Below, in pieces: positions 35,620 through 46,737 of a DNA stretch of 64,000 nucleotides. The notes below the pieces were generated by a model that worked only from the letters and a program-made list of their open reading frames with translations, searched no databases and had not been told where the DNA came from. The position numbers were made by a program, and so were the translations under genes. The DNA lies in contig JARFIW010001458.1 of NCBI GenBank assembly GCA_036346225.1, positions 3,534,001 to 3,598,000 of the forward strand, read 5' to 3'. Every line of letters starts with the position of its first letter. Position 1 is the stretch's first letter. The DNA comes from Platerodrilus igneus. Taxonomy: Eukaryota > Arthropoda > Insecta > Coleoptera > Lycidae.

Positions 35620-36000
35620 GACAGGTTATTTGCAGTCCGCAATAAGAAATTGTGTAGAACAATATATAAAATAAGATGTGTATCTGTAAATAAACTCTAT
35701 GAAAAAAATAGAGCCTATTGACGAATACAAATCGGGCTGGTAGTTATATAGCCATTAACAAAAAAAATTGTTTCGAAATTATACCAGTATAATAGCTTCG
35801 ATTACTTCATAGGGTTCTTGGAGACTATTTCACTCTGAGGAGGCTTAATAAAGCCGAAACCGTCGGTCAGTGGATGTTTCCTCCCCTATGAAGTAATAAG
35901 CTAAAGTTTTGTTAATGGCTATATAACTACCAGCCCGATTTGTATTCGTCAATAGGCTCTATTTTTTTTTCATAGAGTTTGTTTACAGATACACATCTTA
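35618..36000 (+). mobile_element. Palindromic hammerhead-containing unit
   Basis: The left half (35630-35765) and right half (35880-36000) are inverted copies, sharing CAAATCGGGCTGGTAGTTAT and flanks. The hammerhead motif sits at the hinge. The sequence is homologous to the tandem units at 40161-41090. (TA)n tracts flank both sides. Head-to-head arrangement of Penelope-type terminal repeats is the likely origin; no protein is encoded. Confidence 0.65.
35829..35874 (+). ncRNA. Type I hammerhead ribozyme, consensus-complete
   Basis: All core positions fit. Stem I is TTCACT (35829-35834) with AGTGGA (35869-35874). The core CTGAGGA is at 35835-35841. Stem II is GGCTT/AAGCC with an AATA loop (35842-35855). 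GAAA is at 35856-35859, with A35859 pairing T35867. Stem III is ACC/GGT with a GTC loop. The cleavage residue is C35868. Such minimal stem III hammerheads are typical of Penelope-like elements and animal retrozymes. Activity is predicted, not shown. Confidence 0.8.
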
Positions 36001-36001
36001 T

Positions 36002-36057
<56 letters not shown>
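36001..36057. repeat. (TA)n tract before repeat B
   Basis: TA run with one TT interruption. Confidence 0.9.
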
Positions 36058-36058
<1 letters not shown>

Positions 36059-36896
36059 TTATGATTACGGTATTTATATTTAGTTGACATCAAAATTTTT
36101 TCACACATAAACTGAGTGCGTGAATCATCTTTTTTTTATAAACAAAAAATGTACAAAAAAGTTTTCTTTATTTTATAAGTGATTACATTTATAATGGAAT
36201 GGAGTACAGTATAGTAGTGCTAATATAATGCACTAGTAAATATTAATACAATGTTACACAAAGGAGTATTGTTAATGTTGATATAGGGTCCACAAATACA
36301 TATGTTACTGTTAAGAGATACATCAAGGTTAGTTCATTAATCTTGTGCGTCGTAAGGGCTGGTACGCCATCTGCCAGCACGACCGCGAAATATGTATTCT
36401 GCCACGTCTGCTGGTAATCTTGCTACCCCGACTCTTACAGAATTTTTAAGAAGAGTCAAAAATTGATTATCTTTCAATGCTGATGAAGGGATGAGTATCT
36501 TAACAATCTGTTCAGGTTCCCCATCTGAAGGAATAACCAATTCAAGAGGTATTTTCTGATTTGAATGGCCGTGCTGAGCAGAAAAAGTGTATGGAGCAGT
36601 TCGGAAATGCTTGCCACAACGAAGAGGTCGAAAAGGCATGTTGTTAGCATAAGCACGAAACTCTGGTAGAATCAGTTCTAAACCTACAATAAGTTAAATG
36701 TAAAAGTTATTTAAGAAATCTGTGATTTTGTGATGTTTTCACTAATTTTGTATCGAGCTTTTATCAGTGGTAGCAGTGTATGTGTATTTGATCCGGCGAA
36801 TCAAGGCTATGACGTCATATGCTAGCTGTCGATTACATCGCCAAATGTTGAAAATGTGTTCAGTATGTAGATATATACATTCACAAATTGTTCCTA

Positions 36897-36933
<37 letters not shown>

Positions 36934-38017
36934 GATATTTAAAATAATTGCTTTTAGCAAATTTATAAACAAAATAATATGTAAGATGTTTAAATAAACA
37001 CCCACTTAGGAAAAATCGAAAGAGAGTTTTTAATTATACAAAGCAAGCTAATATTTGCATAACCATAAATGAAAGAATTTGCTTGTTTCATAAACGCAAT
37101 ATACATTCATCGACTACTAATTATTGCTACGGTGTATACTTGTAGAGACTCCGATCATGTACCATAAAAGGTGGCTCAATAAAGTGTACACGATTTGAAT
37201 GCACCGCTTTTTTTGTTAACTGCAAACCGTACCAGGTAAACATGCATTTTACAGTTCAACGGCGATTAGTTTGTGAATAAATACATTATTAGAATGGGCT
37301 ATCAATTATAGTTACATTAAAAGAAGTTCGTACAATATTAAGACGACGTGAAAGCACCTACAAAATAAACAGTTCTGAATTTAGCTAAAGCTATTAAAAA
37401 ACTGGTTCTGTTTTTAGCAATACGATAACACCAATATATCCTCACAGTGGTTGGTCAAATAAAAATATTACTGCAGTTAATAAAAGTATATGAGATGATC
37501 AGACCAGGCTTGGCAAGAGTGCATTGTAATACCAATTGTAAAAATCAGAATGCTCTAAAATGTAACGTCAACGTACTATATCTTTTCATACGAATTGGTA
37601 TTTAGAATTTGGCTGCCTGAATTACTATTTTTGACGTCATAGCCTTGATTCGACGGATGGAGTATAATAACTAAATTGCACTAAACAAGATGCAAAAACG
37701 ATATCCTCTTTGGTTAAATTAAAAAGTTTTCTAGGTTTGTTTTTTTTATTTGCTGAGTACGTCCAACATTAGGACACGTTGTTATGCTAAAACATAAAAT
37801 CTGATCTAAATAAGAACGCAAGATCCAGCATAGTAAACTAATTAATCATTTTTAAACTTAAATACTACATTGAACTTGCACGTTTATTTCAGAGCAAATT
37901 ATACTACATGCACCCTTTAAGTTTTTAGTTATTTTTCAAATTTTTGAGGGCTTTCCGAAATTGGGATGCGTATCTGACTATAAACAATTCAGAAAAAGCT
38001 GATAGAAGTTGCTAAAG

Positions 38018-38020
<3 letters not shown>
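36058..38020 (-). repeat. Large repeat, copy B (truncated)
   Basis: Aligns with A from 28518 to about 30410 and with C from 41136 to about 43540 (before and after its insertion). It ends in a (TA)n tract where A and C continue, so the mariner-containing part is missing. An internal (TA)n tract at 36898-36930 is shared in position with C but absent from A. Confidence 0.75.
36337..36683 (-). CDS. Conserved 3'-terminal exon, unknown protein (copy B)
   Basis: This is the second copy of the exon described at 28835-29166. The acceptor ATTGTAG sits at 36684-36690. The frame LELILPEFRAYANNMPFRPL... runs without indels to TAA at 36337, ending SPYDAQD. Relative to copy A it differs at dozens of bases but never breaks the frame, which suggests the sequences were under coding constraint before or between duplications. 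A methionine at codon 16 could serve as a start, but the open frame and acceptor extend upstream of it. Confidence 0.5.

Positions 38021-38052
<32 letters not shown>
38021..38052. repeat. (TA)n tract between repeat B and inverted module
   Basis: TA run at the truncation point of copy B. Confidence 0.9.
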
Positions 38053-38055
<3 letters not shown>

Positions 38056-40117
38056 CTCATATTTAGACCAGGGTAGAAAATTAAATAATCACATCAAATA
38101 ATTTTAATCACCGTGTAGAAGCTTTGGGAAAAGGTACGCGTTGTTAAATAAAAGCGTGAAGCATAAAAATTCATTCGTTTCATTAAACATAAGAGATTTA
38201 AATCATCTACAAGACGCTTGCTATAGAAAAAAAGGAAGCAGTATTAAAAAGCTCTACATGTAATTTAATTATTCCTAGTAAAGAAACAAAGAGAAATTAC
38301 GTGCAAAATTTATATTAATTAACTCAATTTTAAGTAACCAGTATTAAACAAAATGTACAGATAATAATTAATATTTGATTAGGAGTCACTAAAAATTAAA
38401 GGGTATTAATTTTAATTGAAGTTAATTGAACCATTAGTAACATATAATATCTATAAAAACTTGAAAAAACCCAATAAAATGCAAATCGTAGAAGTGTTAT
38501 TATGTTTGAACACCTGCGTAGTTTTAAAAAGCTCATTCTGCGTAAATTTTGCAGATAACAAATGGTTTCAGAGAATGTTGGAGAAACCGTCGCTTATAAT
38601 AACGGGAAGGTTAGATACGGGGTTATTTAACCCAGATAACAGTCCATGTGGACTGAAATAATCGATAATAAAGAATATCAATTTGCACCAATAAGAACAG
38701 GGTAGATAGAGACAGATAATATGCGCAAGACCGCGGCACATATAGTAAAAGGCGTGAGTGGAGCAACGTCATTGGGTTGCGATTGGGTGAAAATAAAAGG
38801 CAAAATTGAAAGGTAAAAATAACATTTCTGTATAAAATTCAATTAGTTATTTCCAGAAGTTGCGAGCCGTGTCGAAATTTCTGAGATGTAACTGGTGCGA
38901 GTGCCAATTTCGTAAAAATCGCATGCCGGGCTGCGGAATGGGAACCTAGCCTGCGAAATTCTTTAGAATTGTCCGTTTTGGGGAACAGACCGACAGACAG
39001 GCTAACCGCTATATATACCGAGGTTAATATGAACAAGCTCTCTTAGATCTTCGACTTGATTCAATGCGTTAAACAGTGCTTTTTAGTTTTCCGGTTTTGA
39101 TTAAATAATTTAAACAGTTTGCTCGTATATTTTGGTGATATAAAAAACAGTTTGTTCTTTACGTGCTACAATGAATGTACTTTAGTGCACTTAGAAAAGA
39201 AGATACAAGGTAATAAAGTTAGTATCACTGTACTAATTAGTCAAAATTTGCAACGACGAATGAATACACAAAAGTAGGCAGTTTTGGCGTATATTGGTGA
39301 AAGAAGCATGAATTTCTTTGCTATTTTTTCGGGGGTGTTAATAATTAAATGGTTCATAAACATGACTGGATCCACAAAACAAGGTTCAGATATACACAGA
39401 TGAGTTCCGGAAAAGCCCTGAAACAACTTTAGATGAATGGTGGTGGAGAAATCTTAAAAGCGTTGAGAATCAGAAGCCGTAAATATAACCCAGTTGGAAT
39501 GGTGTGATTAACAAAAGGGACGAGGTACATTGAAGCTACGAGTGCAGTAACCTTCAGGTAAATTATACTATTTTGTTTGAACTTTGATGTTTTTGTGTGT
39601 GTTGAATAACTTTATAATTTATTTACTTAAAATGGACAGTAATGAAGTTGTACTAACAACAAATTTTTAATTATAAGGTGAAATTTTCTTGTTTAAGTCG
39701 AAAGGAGTATTTAGTATTTATGTTCTTGATGAAAATTTGGGTATGTCTTTGAGCTCGATTAGACGAACCTGGTTAATTAACGTAAAGGGTGGTAGATGCT
39801 CCTTTGTACTCAGACTCAGGTCTGCATATATTGTTACATTAATTAGTAGGCATCCTACAAGGACTTTAATTTTGGATGCACATTAAAATGATAACAAATT
39901 TAAATCTTGAAATTTTCTGATACTGAAATTTATGCTGAATTTTTAATTTTGAAATTTTAATGTATTGTGAATATTGATGTAAATAGAGTTAACGTTGATG
40001 TTTGTGGTAGGAATGTGTTTTTTTTTTATGAATGAGGATGAAGGTTTAGGAAGGGGAGCAGCCGAGGCGATGAACAGAAGAAAGTCGACGGACCAGTTAA
40101 TTTAGGAGGTTTCACAG

Positions 40118-40120
<3 letters not shown>
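38053..40120 (-). mobile_element. Inverted 2.1-kb module, right copy
   Basis: Reverse complement of 26325-28473 with moderate divergence and small indels. It ends GGTTTCACAGCAA at 40120 against a (TA)n tract, so the outer ends of both copies are the same. Together the copies bracket 26325-40120, or they are two independent insertions in opposite directions. No transposase is visible. Confidence 0.7.

Positions 40121-40160
<40 letters not shown>
40121..40160. repeat. (TA)n tract before hammerhead dimer
   Basis: TA run between the inverted module and the first hammerhead unit. Confidence 0.9.
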
Positions 40161-40163
<3 letters not shown>

Positions 40164-40336
40164 ACAGGTTATTTGCAGTCCGCAATAAGAAATTGTGTAG
40201 AACAATATATAAAATAAGATGTATCTGTATACAAACTCTATGAAAATAATAGAGCCTATTGACGAATACAAATCGGGCTGGTAGTTATATAGCCATTAAC
40301 AAAACATTAGCTTATTACTTCGTAGAGGAGGAAACA

Positions 40337-40382
40337 TCCACTGATCGACGGTTTCGGCTTTATTAAGCCTCCTCAGAGTGAA
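40337..40382 (-). ncRNA. Type I hammerhead, one mismatch
   Basis: Same architecture as 35829-35874 on the minus strand: CTGAGGA core (40376-40370), stem II GGCTT/AAGCC, GAAA. Stem III has a C-A mismatch because a G has become A at 40345. Cleavage is predicted after the C at 40343. The weakened stem III may reduce or abolish activity. Confidence 0.7.
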
Positions 40383-40855
40383 ATAGTCTCCAAGAACCCT
40401 ATGAAGTAATCGAAACTATTATACTGGTATAATTTCGAAACAATCTCTGTACTATGGCAAAAGTAAATAAAACCGCCATCAGGTGATAAACATCAACACT
40501 ACTAAGCGTGGAAGTACAAAAATTGAATCGAAACTACATAGTAAATCCTATAGATAGCTATACAAGTACGTGTGGCCATTTGAGATTTGCGGTATGTTAC
40601 AGCAAAATTTATTTGCAAACGTAACAAACCTTCTCGCGGCGACACCCGGGTTTATGCCCCAAGGCAAATCAAATAATAAAAGACAGGTTATTTGCAGTCC
40701 GCAATAAGAAATTGTGTAGAACAATATATAAAATAAGATGTATCTGTAAACAAACTCTATGAAAATAATAGAGACTATTGACGAGTACAAATCGGGCTGG
40801 TAGTTATATAGCCATTAACAAAACATTAGCTTATTACTTCATAGGGGAGGAAACA

Positions 40856-40901
40856 TCCACTGACCGACGGTTTCGGCTTTATTAAGCCTCCTCAGAGTGA
40901 A
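40856..40901 (-). ncRNA. Type I hammerhead, consensus-complete
   Basis: Minus-strand copy with all core nucleotides and a fully paired stem III (ACC/GGT). Cleavage is predicted after C at 40862. Stem I is TTCACT/AGTGGA. It is identical in sequence to the plus-strand motif at 35829-35874. Confidence 0.8.
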
Positions 40902-41089
40902 ATAGTCTCCAAGAACCTTATGAAGTAATCGAAGCTATTATACTGGATGTAATTTCGAAACAATCTCTGTACTATAGCAAAAGTAAATAAAACCGCCATC
41001 AGGTGATAAACATCAACACTACTAAGCGTGGAAGTACAAAAATTGAATCGAAACAACATAGTAAATCCTATAGATGGCTATACAAGTAC

Positions 41090-41090
<1 letters not shown>

Positions 41091-41135
<45 letters not shown>
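41091..41135. repeat. (TA)n tract before repeat C
   Basis: TA run joining the hammerhead dimer to copy C. Confidence 0.9.
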
Positions 41136-41137
<2 letters not shown>

Positions 41138-41417
41138 TTATGATTACGGAATTTATATTTAGTTGACACCAAAATTTTTTCACACATAAACAGAGTGCGT
41201 GAATCATCTTTTTTTTTGATAAACAAGAAATGTACAAACAAATTTTCTTTATTTTATAAGTGATTACATTTATAATGGAATGGAGTACAGTATAGTAGTG
41301 CTAATATAATGCACGAGTAAATATTAATACAATGTTACACATAGGAGTATTGTTAATGTTGATATAGGGTCCACAAATACATATGTTACTGTTAAGAGAT
41401 ACATCAAGGTTAGTTTA

Positions 41418-41764
41418 TTAATGTTGTGCGCCGTAAGGGCTGGTACGCCATCTGCCAGCACGACCACGAAATATGTATTCTGCCACGTCTGCTGGTAATC
41501 TAGCTGCCCCGACTCTTACAGAATTTTTAAGAAAAGTCAAAAATTGTTCATTTTTCAATGCTGATGAAGGGATGAGTATCTTAAAAATCTGTTCAGGTTC
41601 CTTATCTGAAGGAATAACCAATTCAAGAGGTATTTTCTGATTTGATTGGCCGTGCTGAGCAAATAAAGTGTATGGAGCAGTTCGGAAATGCTTGCTACTA
41701 CAAAGAGGTCGAAGAGGCCCGTTGTTAGCATAAGCACGAAACTCTTGTAGAACCAGTTCTAAAC
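41418..41764 (-). CDS. Conserved 3'-terminal exon, unknown protein (copy C)
   Basis: Third copy, fully open from the acceptor at 41765 to TAA at 41418. It starts LELVLQEFRAYANNGPLRPL and ends RTSPYGAQH, probably the ancestral C terminus. A CxKH-type pair seen in copies A and B (CAKH, CGKH) is SSKH here. No indel has broken the frame in ~345 bases, although flanking sequence contains several. Confidence 0.5.
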
Positions 41765-41972
41765 CTACAATAAGTTAAATGTAAAAGTTATTTAAGAAAT
41801 ATGTGATTTTGTGATGTTTTCACTAACAAAATTAGCTTTTATCAGTGGTAGCAGAGTATGTGTATTTGATCCGGCGAATCAAAACTATGACGTCATATGT
41901 TAGCTGTCAACTACATTGCCAAATGTTGAAAATGTGTTTGGTATGTAGATATATACTTTCACAGATTGTTCC

Positions 41973-41976
<4 letters not shown>

Positions 41977-42034
<58 letters not shown>

Positions 42035-42050
42035 TGATATTTTGAAGTGG

Positions 42051-42094
<44 letters not shown>
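41977..42094. repeat. (TA)n tracts inside repeat C
   Basis: Two TA runs separated by ~24 bases, at the position of the single run in copy B. Confidence 0.9.
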
Positions 42095-42097
<3 letters not shown>

Positions 42098-43111
42098 TAT
42101 ATATATAAAAATGATATTTAAAGTAATTGCTTTTAGCAAATTTATAAACAAAATAGTATATAAGATGTATAAATAAATACCCACTTAGAAAAAATCGAAA
42201 GAGAGTTTTTAACTATACAAAGCAAGCTAATATTTGCATAGCCATAAATGAAAAAATTTGTTTGTTGCATAAAGGAAATATACATTCATCGACTACTAAT
42301 TATTGCTACGGTGTATACTAGTAGAGACTCCGATCATGTACCATAAAAGGTGGCTCAATAAAGTGTACACGATTTGAATGCACCGCTTTTTTTGTTAATT
42401 GCAAACCGTACCAGGTAAACATGCATTTTACAGTTCAACGGCGATTAGTTTGTGAATAAACACATTATTAGAATGGGCTATCAATTATAGTTACATTAAA
42501 AGAAGTTCGTACAATATTAAGACGACGTGAAAGCACCTACAAAATAAACAGTTCTGAATTTAGCTAAAGCTATTAAAAAACTGGTTCTGTTTTTAGCAAT
42601 ACGGCAACACCAATATATCCTCACAGTGGTTGGTCAAATAAAAATATTACTGCAGTTAATAAAAGTATATGAGATGATCAGACCAGGCTTGGCAAGAGTG
42701 CATTGTAATACCAATTGTAAAAATCAGAATGCTCTAAAATGTAACGTCAACGTACTATATCTTTTCATACGAATTGGCATTTAGAATTTGGCTGCCTGAA
42801 TTACTATTTTTGACGTCATAGCTTTGATTCGAAGGAAGGAGTATAATAACTAAATTGCACTAAACAAGATGCAAAAATGATAACCTCCTTGGTTAAATTA
42901 AGAAGTTTTCTAGGTTTGTTTTTTTTATTTGCTGAGTACGTCCAAACTTAGGACACGTTGTTATGCTAAAACATAAAATCTGATCTAAATAAGAACGCCA
43001 GATCTAGCATAGTGTACTAATTAATCATTTTTTAACTTAAATACTACATTGAACTTGCACGTTTATTTGAGAGCAAATTATACTACATGTACCCTTTAAG
43101 TTTTTAGTTAT

Positions 43112-43460
43112 CTTTGATAAACACGAATTTTATCACTTAACTTAGCGACTCCATAGGCTCGTATTTACCATATTTGAGTTGTGCTTAATTAAATAAAAAA
43201 AGCTTTACCATAAATCGATTATAGTGGACTGTATTTTTATTAAAAAAAGAATAAACTGAATATAACATTACCGTGCAAATAACACATGTGCATCGATAAA
43301 TAAAACTATATTACAAAATTCAATGTGAGAGCAATACAACCACGACCCGCCGTTACTATAACGAACGTGCTAATCCGAGCATGGTCAAACCGCAACTGCC
43401 TTCTTAGCGCAAGCAGTCCCTTTCTCCTTGAACAATGTAGGTATGGTTGCTCGTCGCTAC
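43112..43460. mobile_element. ~345-bp insertion unique to copy C
   Basis: Copy A and B read AGTTTTTAxxT(x)ATxTTTTCAAATTTTTGAG without interruption. Copy C has about 345 bases inserted between TTATCTTT and CTATCTTTTC, a possible 6-7-bp duplication TATCTT. The insert has no inverted ends or frame that I can see. It could be a short non-autonomous element. Confidence 0.5.
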
Positions 43461-44509
43461 CAGCTATCTTTTCAAATTTTTGAGAACTTTCCGAAATTGG
43501 GATGCGTATCTGACTATAAACAATTCAGAAAAAGCTGATAGAAGTTGCTAAAGCGGAATTATTAATTCCACCAGAATTGAACTATGATTATACCTTTAAC
43601 AATAACTTTGTATCGTCGTTGCACTAAATAACCGCAATATATGCATAGTGCTAGAATGTTTATTGGTGCAAATTTAGAGGGCTGTTACTAGAAGGAAACA
43701 TAGCTTAAAGCCATGTTTACTTAAGACTACTACTACATAATTATGAGTCATTGTTATTTTGTAGTTAGAATAACATATAATCTGTTGGTTTACAAAAAAC
43801 AAAGCTCATCTTGTTTTACCATTGCAGTATAGCGGGTGCCCAAAATCTACCTAAGTATATGGCTAATTTTTTTAATATAGAAGACAAACTTAAATTAGCA
43901 GTTAAGCAGAAATCTACGAGTAGCATAATGTGTTTTTTTTAAATTCCACCTAGATATTTGCCATTTAAATTTTTACGTAAAATTCAATAGCGATGTGACT
44001 ATTTTAATAGGAAAAAGATTTTCAAGCTGAAAACACAACTTCACTTTATTAAATATAATCCCTTATTTAATATGTCACAAAGGAAGTTTATTTTTTCTGC
44101 TCACTCCCATATAAAATGTTGATACACTTCTTTTCAGCAGTTTCTTCATAATAAAGAAAAACGAATTTATTTATTTGCAGATGTCAAAAAGTCTATTGAT
44201 ACATATTTCAAATAAACAGTATGTGTAAAAATCAATAATGGAAATACGTGTTAGTTGTGACAAGGAGTGCTAGTAACTGCTTCACGTTATAAAATAAAAC
44301 GGCAACCAAATTGATTATAAACAAAGAACAAATTAAATATACAAAAAGTGAACTATCGATACCATACAAAAAATTTAACCATATGATACGCAAGTTAATT
44401 AATGCTAATATGCCCACTGCTAAATTGATATATGCTCAAAATGATCTGCATTAGCTCGCAAATACATCTAGTATTTTTTAATTAGGTTTAGCTGTACCTT
44501 ATATAAAGC

Positions 44510-44996
44510 TTGTGGTTTTAAACTTGTAGTAACTGCAGTAACACCATCTTCCCGTTCCTCAATATTGTTAGGTTTTTAGCATACACTATATCAGAGTTCC
44601 AAAAAAAAATCTATTGCTGATATCTGGGGTGGCCTTGCCTGCCAAGGAATAGGATTTGCATTGCCAATCATACGACTTGAGCGTTGTGAGCAGATGCACC
44701 TTCGTGCTAAAAATACTTTAAGTTTTGAAATAAATGCTATGGCTAATTTCTAGCAAATCTTGCAATTCGCTTTGCAAAAAATTCAGATAGTGTACTGCGT
44801 TTAAATTATAATTATGGAAAAACGATCCGAGTAATTTATTACCAAAAATGGCGCACCTCACCTTTATCGAAAATTGATGTTGTTCCCGCCTGTCTTCTTT
44901 TAAATGAGGGATTTTCCTGTCTCTAAAAGACTGTATTTTTTTGGTTAAAAATGCCTTTGTTAAGGTCCCACCTACAAAACTGTTGTCGTTTTTCAT
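44510..44996 (-). pseudogene. Mariner-like transposase remnant (copy C)
   Basis: Minus-strand frame 44996-44718 includes FSIKVRCAIFGNKLLGSFFHNYNL and LNFLQSELQDLLE, the segment between the first and second catalytic aspartates of a mariner transposase. Further broken sequence follows to about 44510. It is homologous to 31440-31985 in copy A. A shift separates the frame from the HDGA block. Confidence 0.65.
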
Positions 44997-46716
44997 AATC
45001 GTTACAAATACCCTTCAATCGTTTTTGTCGAATAGGCCTACTTTTGATGTTGTGTACGGCAATATGCCCGCAATTGCCTTCCAACTTCTCTGTTCAATCT
45101 CTCAACCATATTACCTTGAGAAAAATATACTGATGTATAGGCCGTGCCAATTCCTTCGGATTTTAAAAATTTTAAATGAACACGGCTACAAAATTGACTT
45201 CCATTATCCGAAAGTATAATTTTAGGTTTACCTACAACTACAAAATATTCTCGCAATTTCCTTATAACTGCCAGCGCATTGGCTTTTTTTAACGGATACA
45301 AGGAAACCTTCTTACTAAAAACATCCATTACGACCAATAATTGGGTAGCCCCACCCCTAGACACCGGCAAGGAACCAATCAAATCTGCGCTTAAAGTGTG
45401 ATTTGGTGTTTCAACCAACGCCGACTTCATGCCGCCATTATATCTTCTCGACACCTTAGTTTTCTAGCACATATAACAAACGCCAATAATTTTTCGAATT
45501 CCTTCACGCATTTTAGGCCAGTAAAATCTCTTGAAAGTGCTAAATAACACTTCTTAGCTCCGACATGTCTATTTTCCATACGATAGCAATTTACAATTTG
45601 CCTTTTTTGTGCTTTTAGGACACACACACGATACCCTGGGGATCGTCCTGTACCATTCCTAAACACAATTCCACTATGAATTACTACTGTTATAGATACA
45701 AAGTCCATCTAAGTAATCCAGCATTTAATAACCGACATGTATTAAGAAATGACAATACCTTATGGTCTGTTACAATTGTGATATTGTAACCCAATATTAG
45801 CACATGCCAATGTTTTAACGATGGTATGATACTCAGTGCCTCTTTTTCCGTTACCGAGTAATTTCGCACAGCATCGCGCAACGTCCTAGAGTAATACGCA
45901 ATTATCTGAATTCTGCCATTTCCATCCTTCTGATATAGACACGACCCAATCGTATACGCTGAGGCGTCAGCGCGAATATAAAAATTCCAGTTACTGTTAG
46001 GGTGATTTAGCGTTACCACTCGAGTGAATGCTTCCTTAATTTTAAGAAAAAGCTTGTCTTCCCGTTCCGACCAAACCCATTGCACGGTCAGCTTCAACAA
46101 GTGATGTAACCCAATGGTCAGATGTGAAATTTCTTCTATAAAACGTGAATCATAGTTGACCCACACTAGGAAGGCCTTTAACGTTTTTATATTATCTGGA
46201 CGCTCAAAATTCAAGATAGTTTCTACCCGTTCTGGTTTAAACCAAATACCCCGCGACGACAGAACATGGTCTACGAACTGAACCTCTTTTTGTGCAAAAA
46301 CACACTTACTCAATTTAAGTGCAACACCTGCTTGTACTAAATTTGTCAAAATTTTTCTTATATGCTCGATCTGCAAATCTGAACTTCGGGATACAATTAA
46401 TAAAATGGTTAGTGTTTTCCCTTAAAATCGATTTTAACGCACGTATAAAACTTGCTACCGATGTAGCCAACCCAAATGGCAATACCTTAAAAACATATGT
46501 CTTACCAGCAAATATAAACCCAGTGAATTTCTGGAGTGGTTCGTGCAGCGACACTTGCCAATACGACATTGTTAATTCCAATGTACTAAAAATCGCATCG
46601 ACAGGAACCTGATATAACAGCTCGGATGCATTAGGAGGAATTACATGATTTTTTCCATTTGTTTATTTAGGTATGGCGCATCGGCACAAACCCGTGGACT
46701 TCCATCCTTTTTTTTT
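44997..46716 (-). pseudogene. Ty3/gypsy pol fragment (RT, RNase H, integrase)
   Basis: Minus-strand order: an RT start near 46710 (DGSPRVCADAPYLNK), LPFGLATSV at about 46470, a break where the catalytic YxDD should be (~46390), RT thumb and RNase H 46376-45690 (IRADASAYTIGSCLYQ, EKEALSIIPSLKHW, VTDHKVLSFLN), a degenerate H2C2 finger region (45708-45427), and integrase 45454-45005 with LSADLIGSLP, LSDNGSQF and NMVERLNREV giving the D, D, E triad. There are at least four frame breaks. No LTR is found; both ends are truncated, the left against repeat C and the right against a LINE fragment. Confidence 0.85.
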
Positions 46717-46737
46717 TACTACTACTACTACTCTGCA

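Larger units (their letters stand above)
40161..41090 (-). mobile_element. Tandem dimer of a 519-bp hammerhead unit (retrozyme-like)
   Basis: Two direct copies start AAGACAGGTTATTTGCAGTC at about 40161 and 40680. Their minus-strand hammerhead cleavage sites lie at 40343/40342 and 40862/40861, 519 bases apart. The first unit is complete and includes a GC-rich AACCTTCTCGCGGCGACACC segment (40630-40650). The second stops at a (TA)n tract before that segment. A tandem array of units each carrying a type I hammerhead is the hallmark of animal retrozymes, non-coding elements thought to use Penelope enzymes. No protein is encoded. The second unit's truncation may mark the insertion end. Confidence 0.7.
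41136..44996 (-). repeat. Large repeat, copy C
   Basis: Full-length relative of copy A, with two extra (TA)n expansions (41977-42032, 42056-42094) and a ~345-bp insertion at 43112-43460. It ends at AAGGTCCCACCTACAAAACT, the same sequence as near the end of A (31965-31985), and then meets the gypsy fragment. Confidence 0.75.

Noticed and set aside
35330..35662. Frames rich in YIYIYI and VCVCVC (also 14148-14336, 40026-40271, 41845-42033)
   Set aside because: They are translations of (TA)n and (CA)n tracts.
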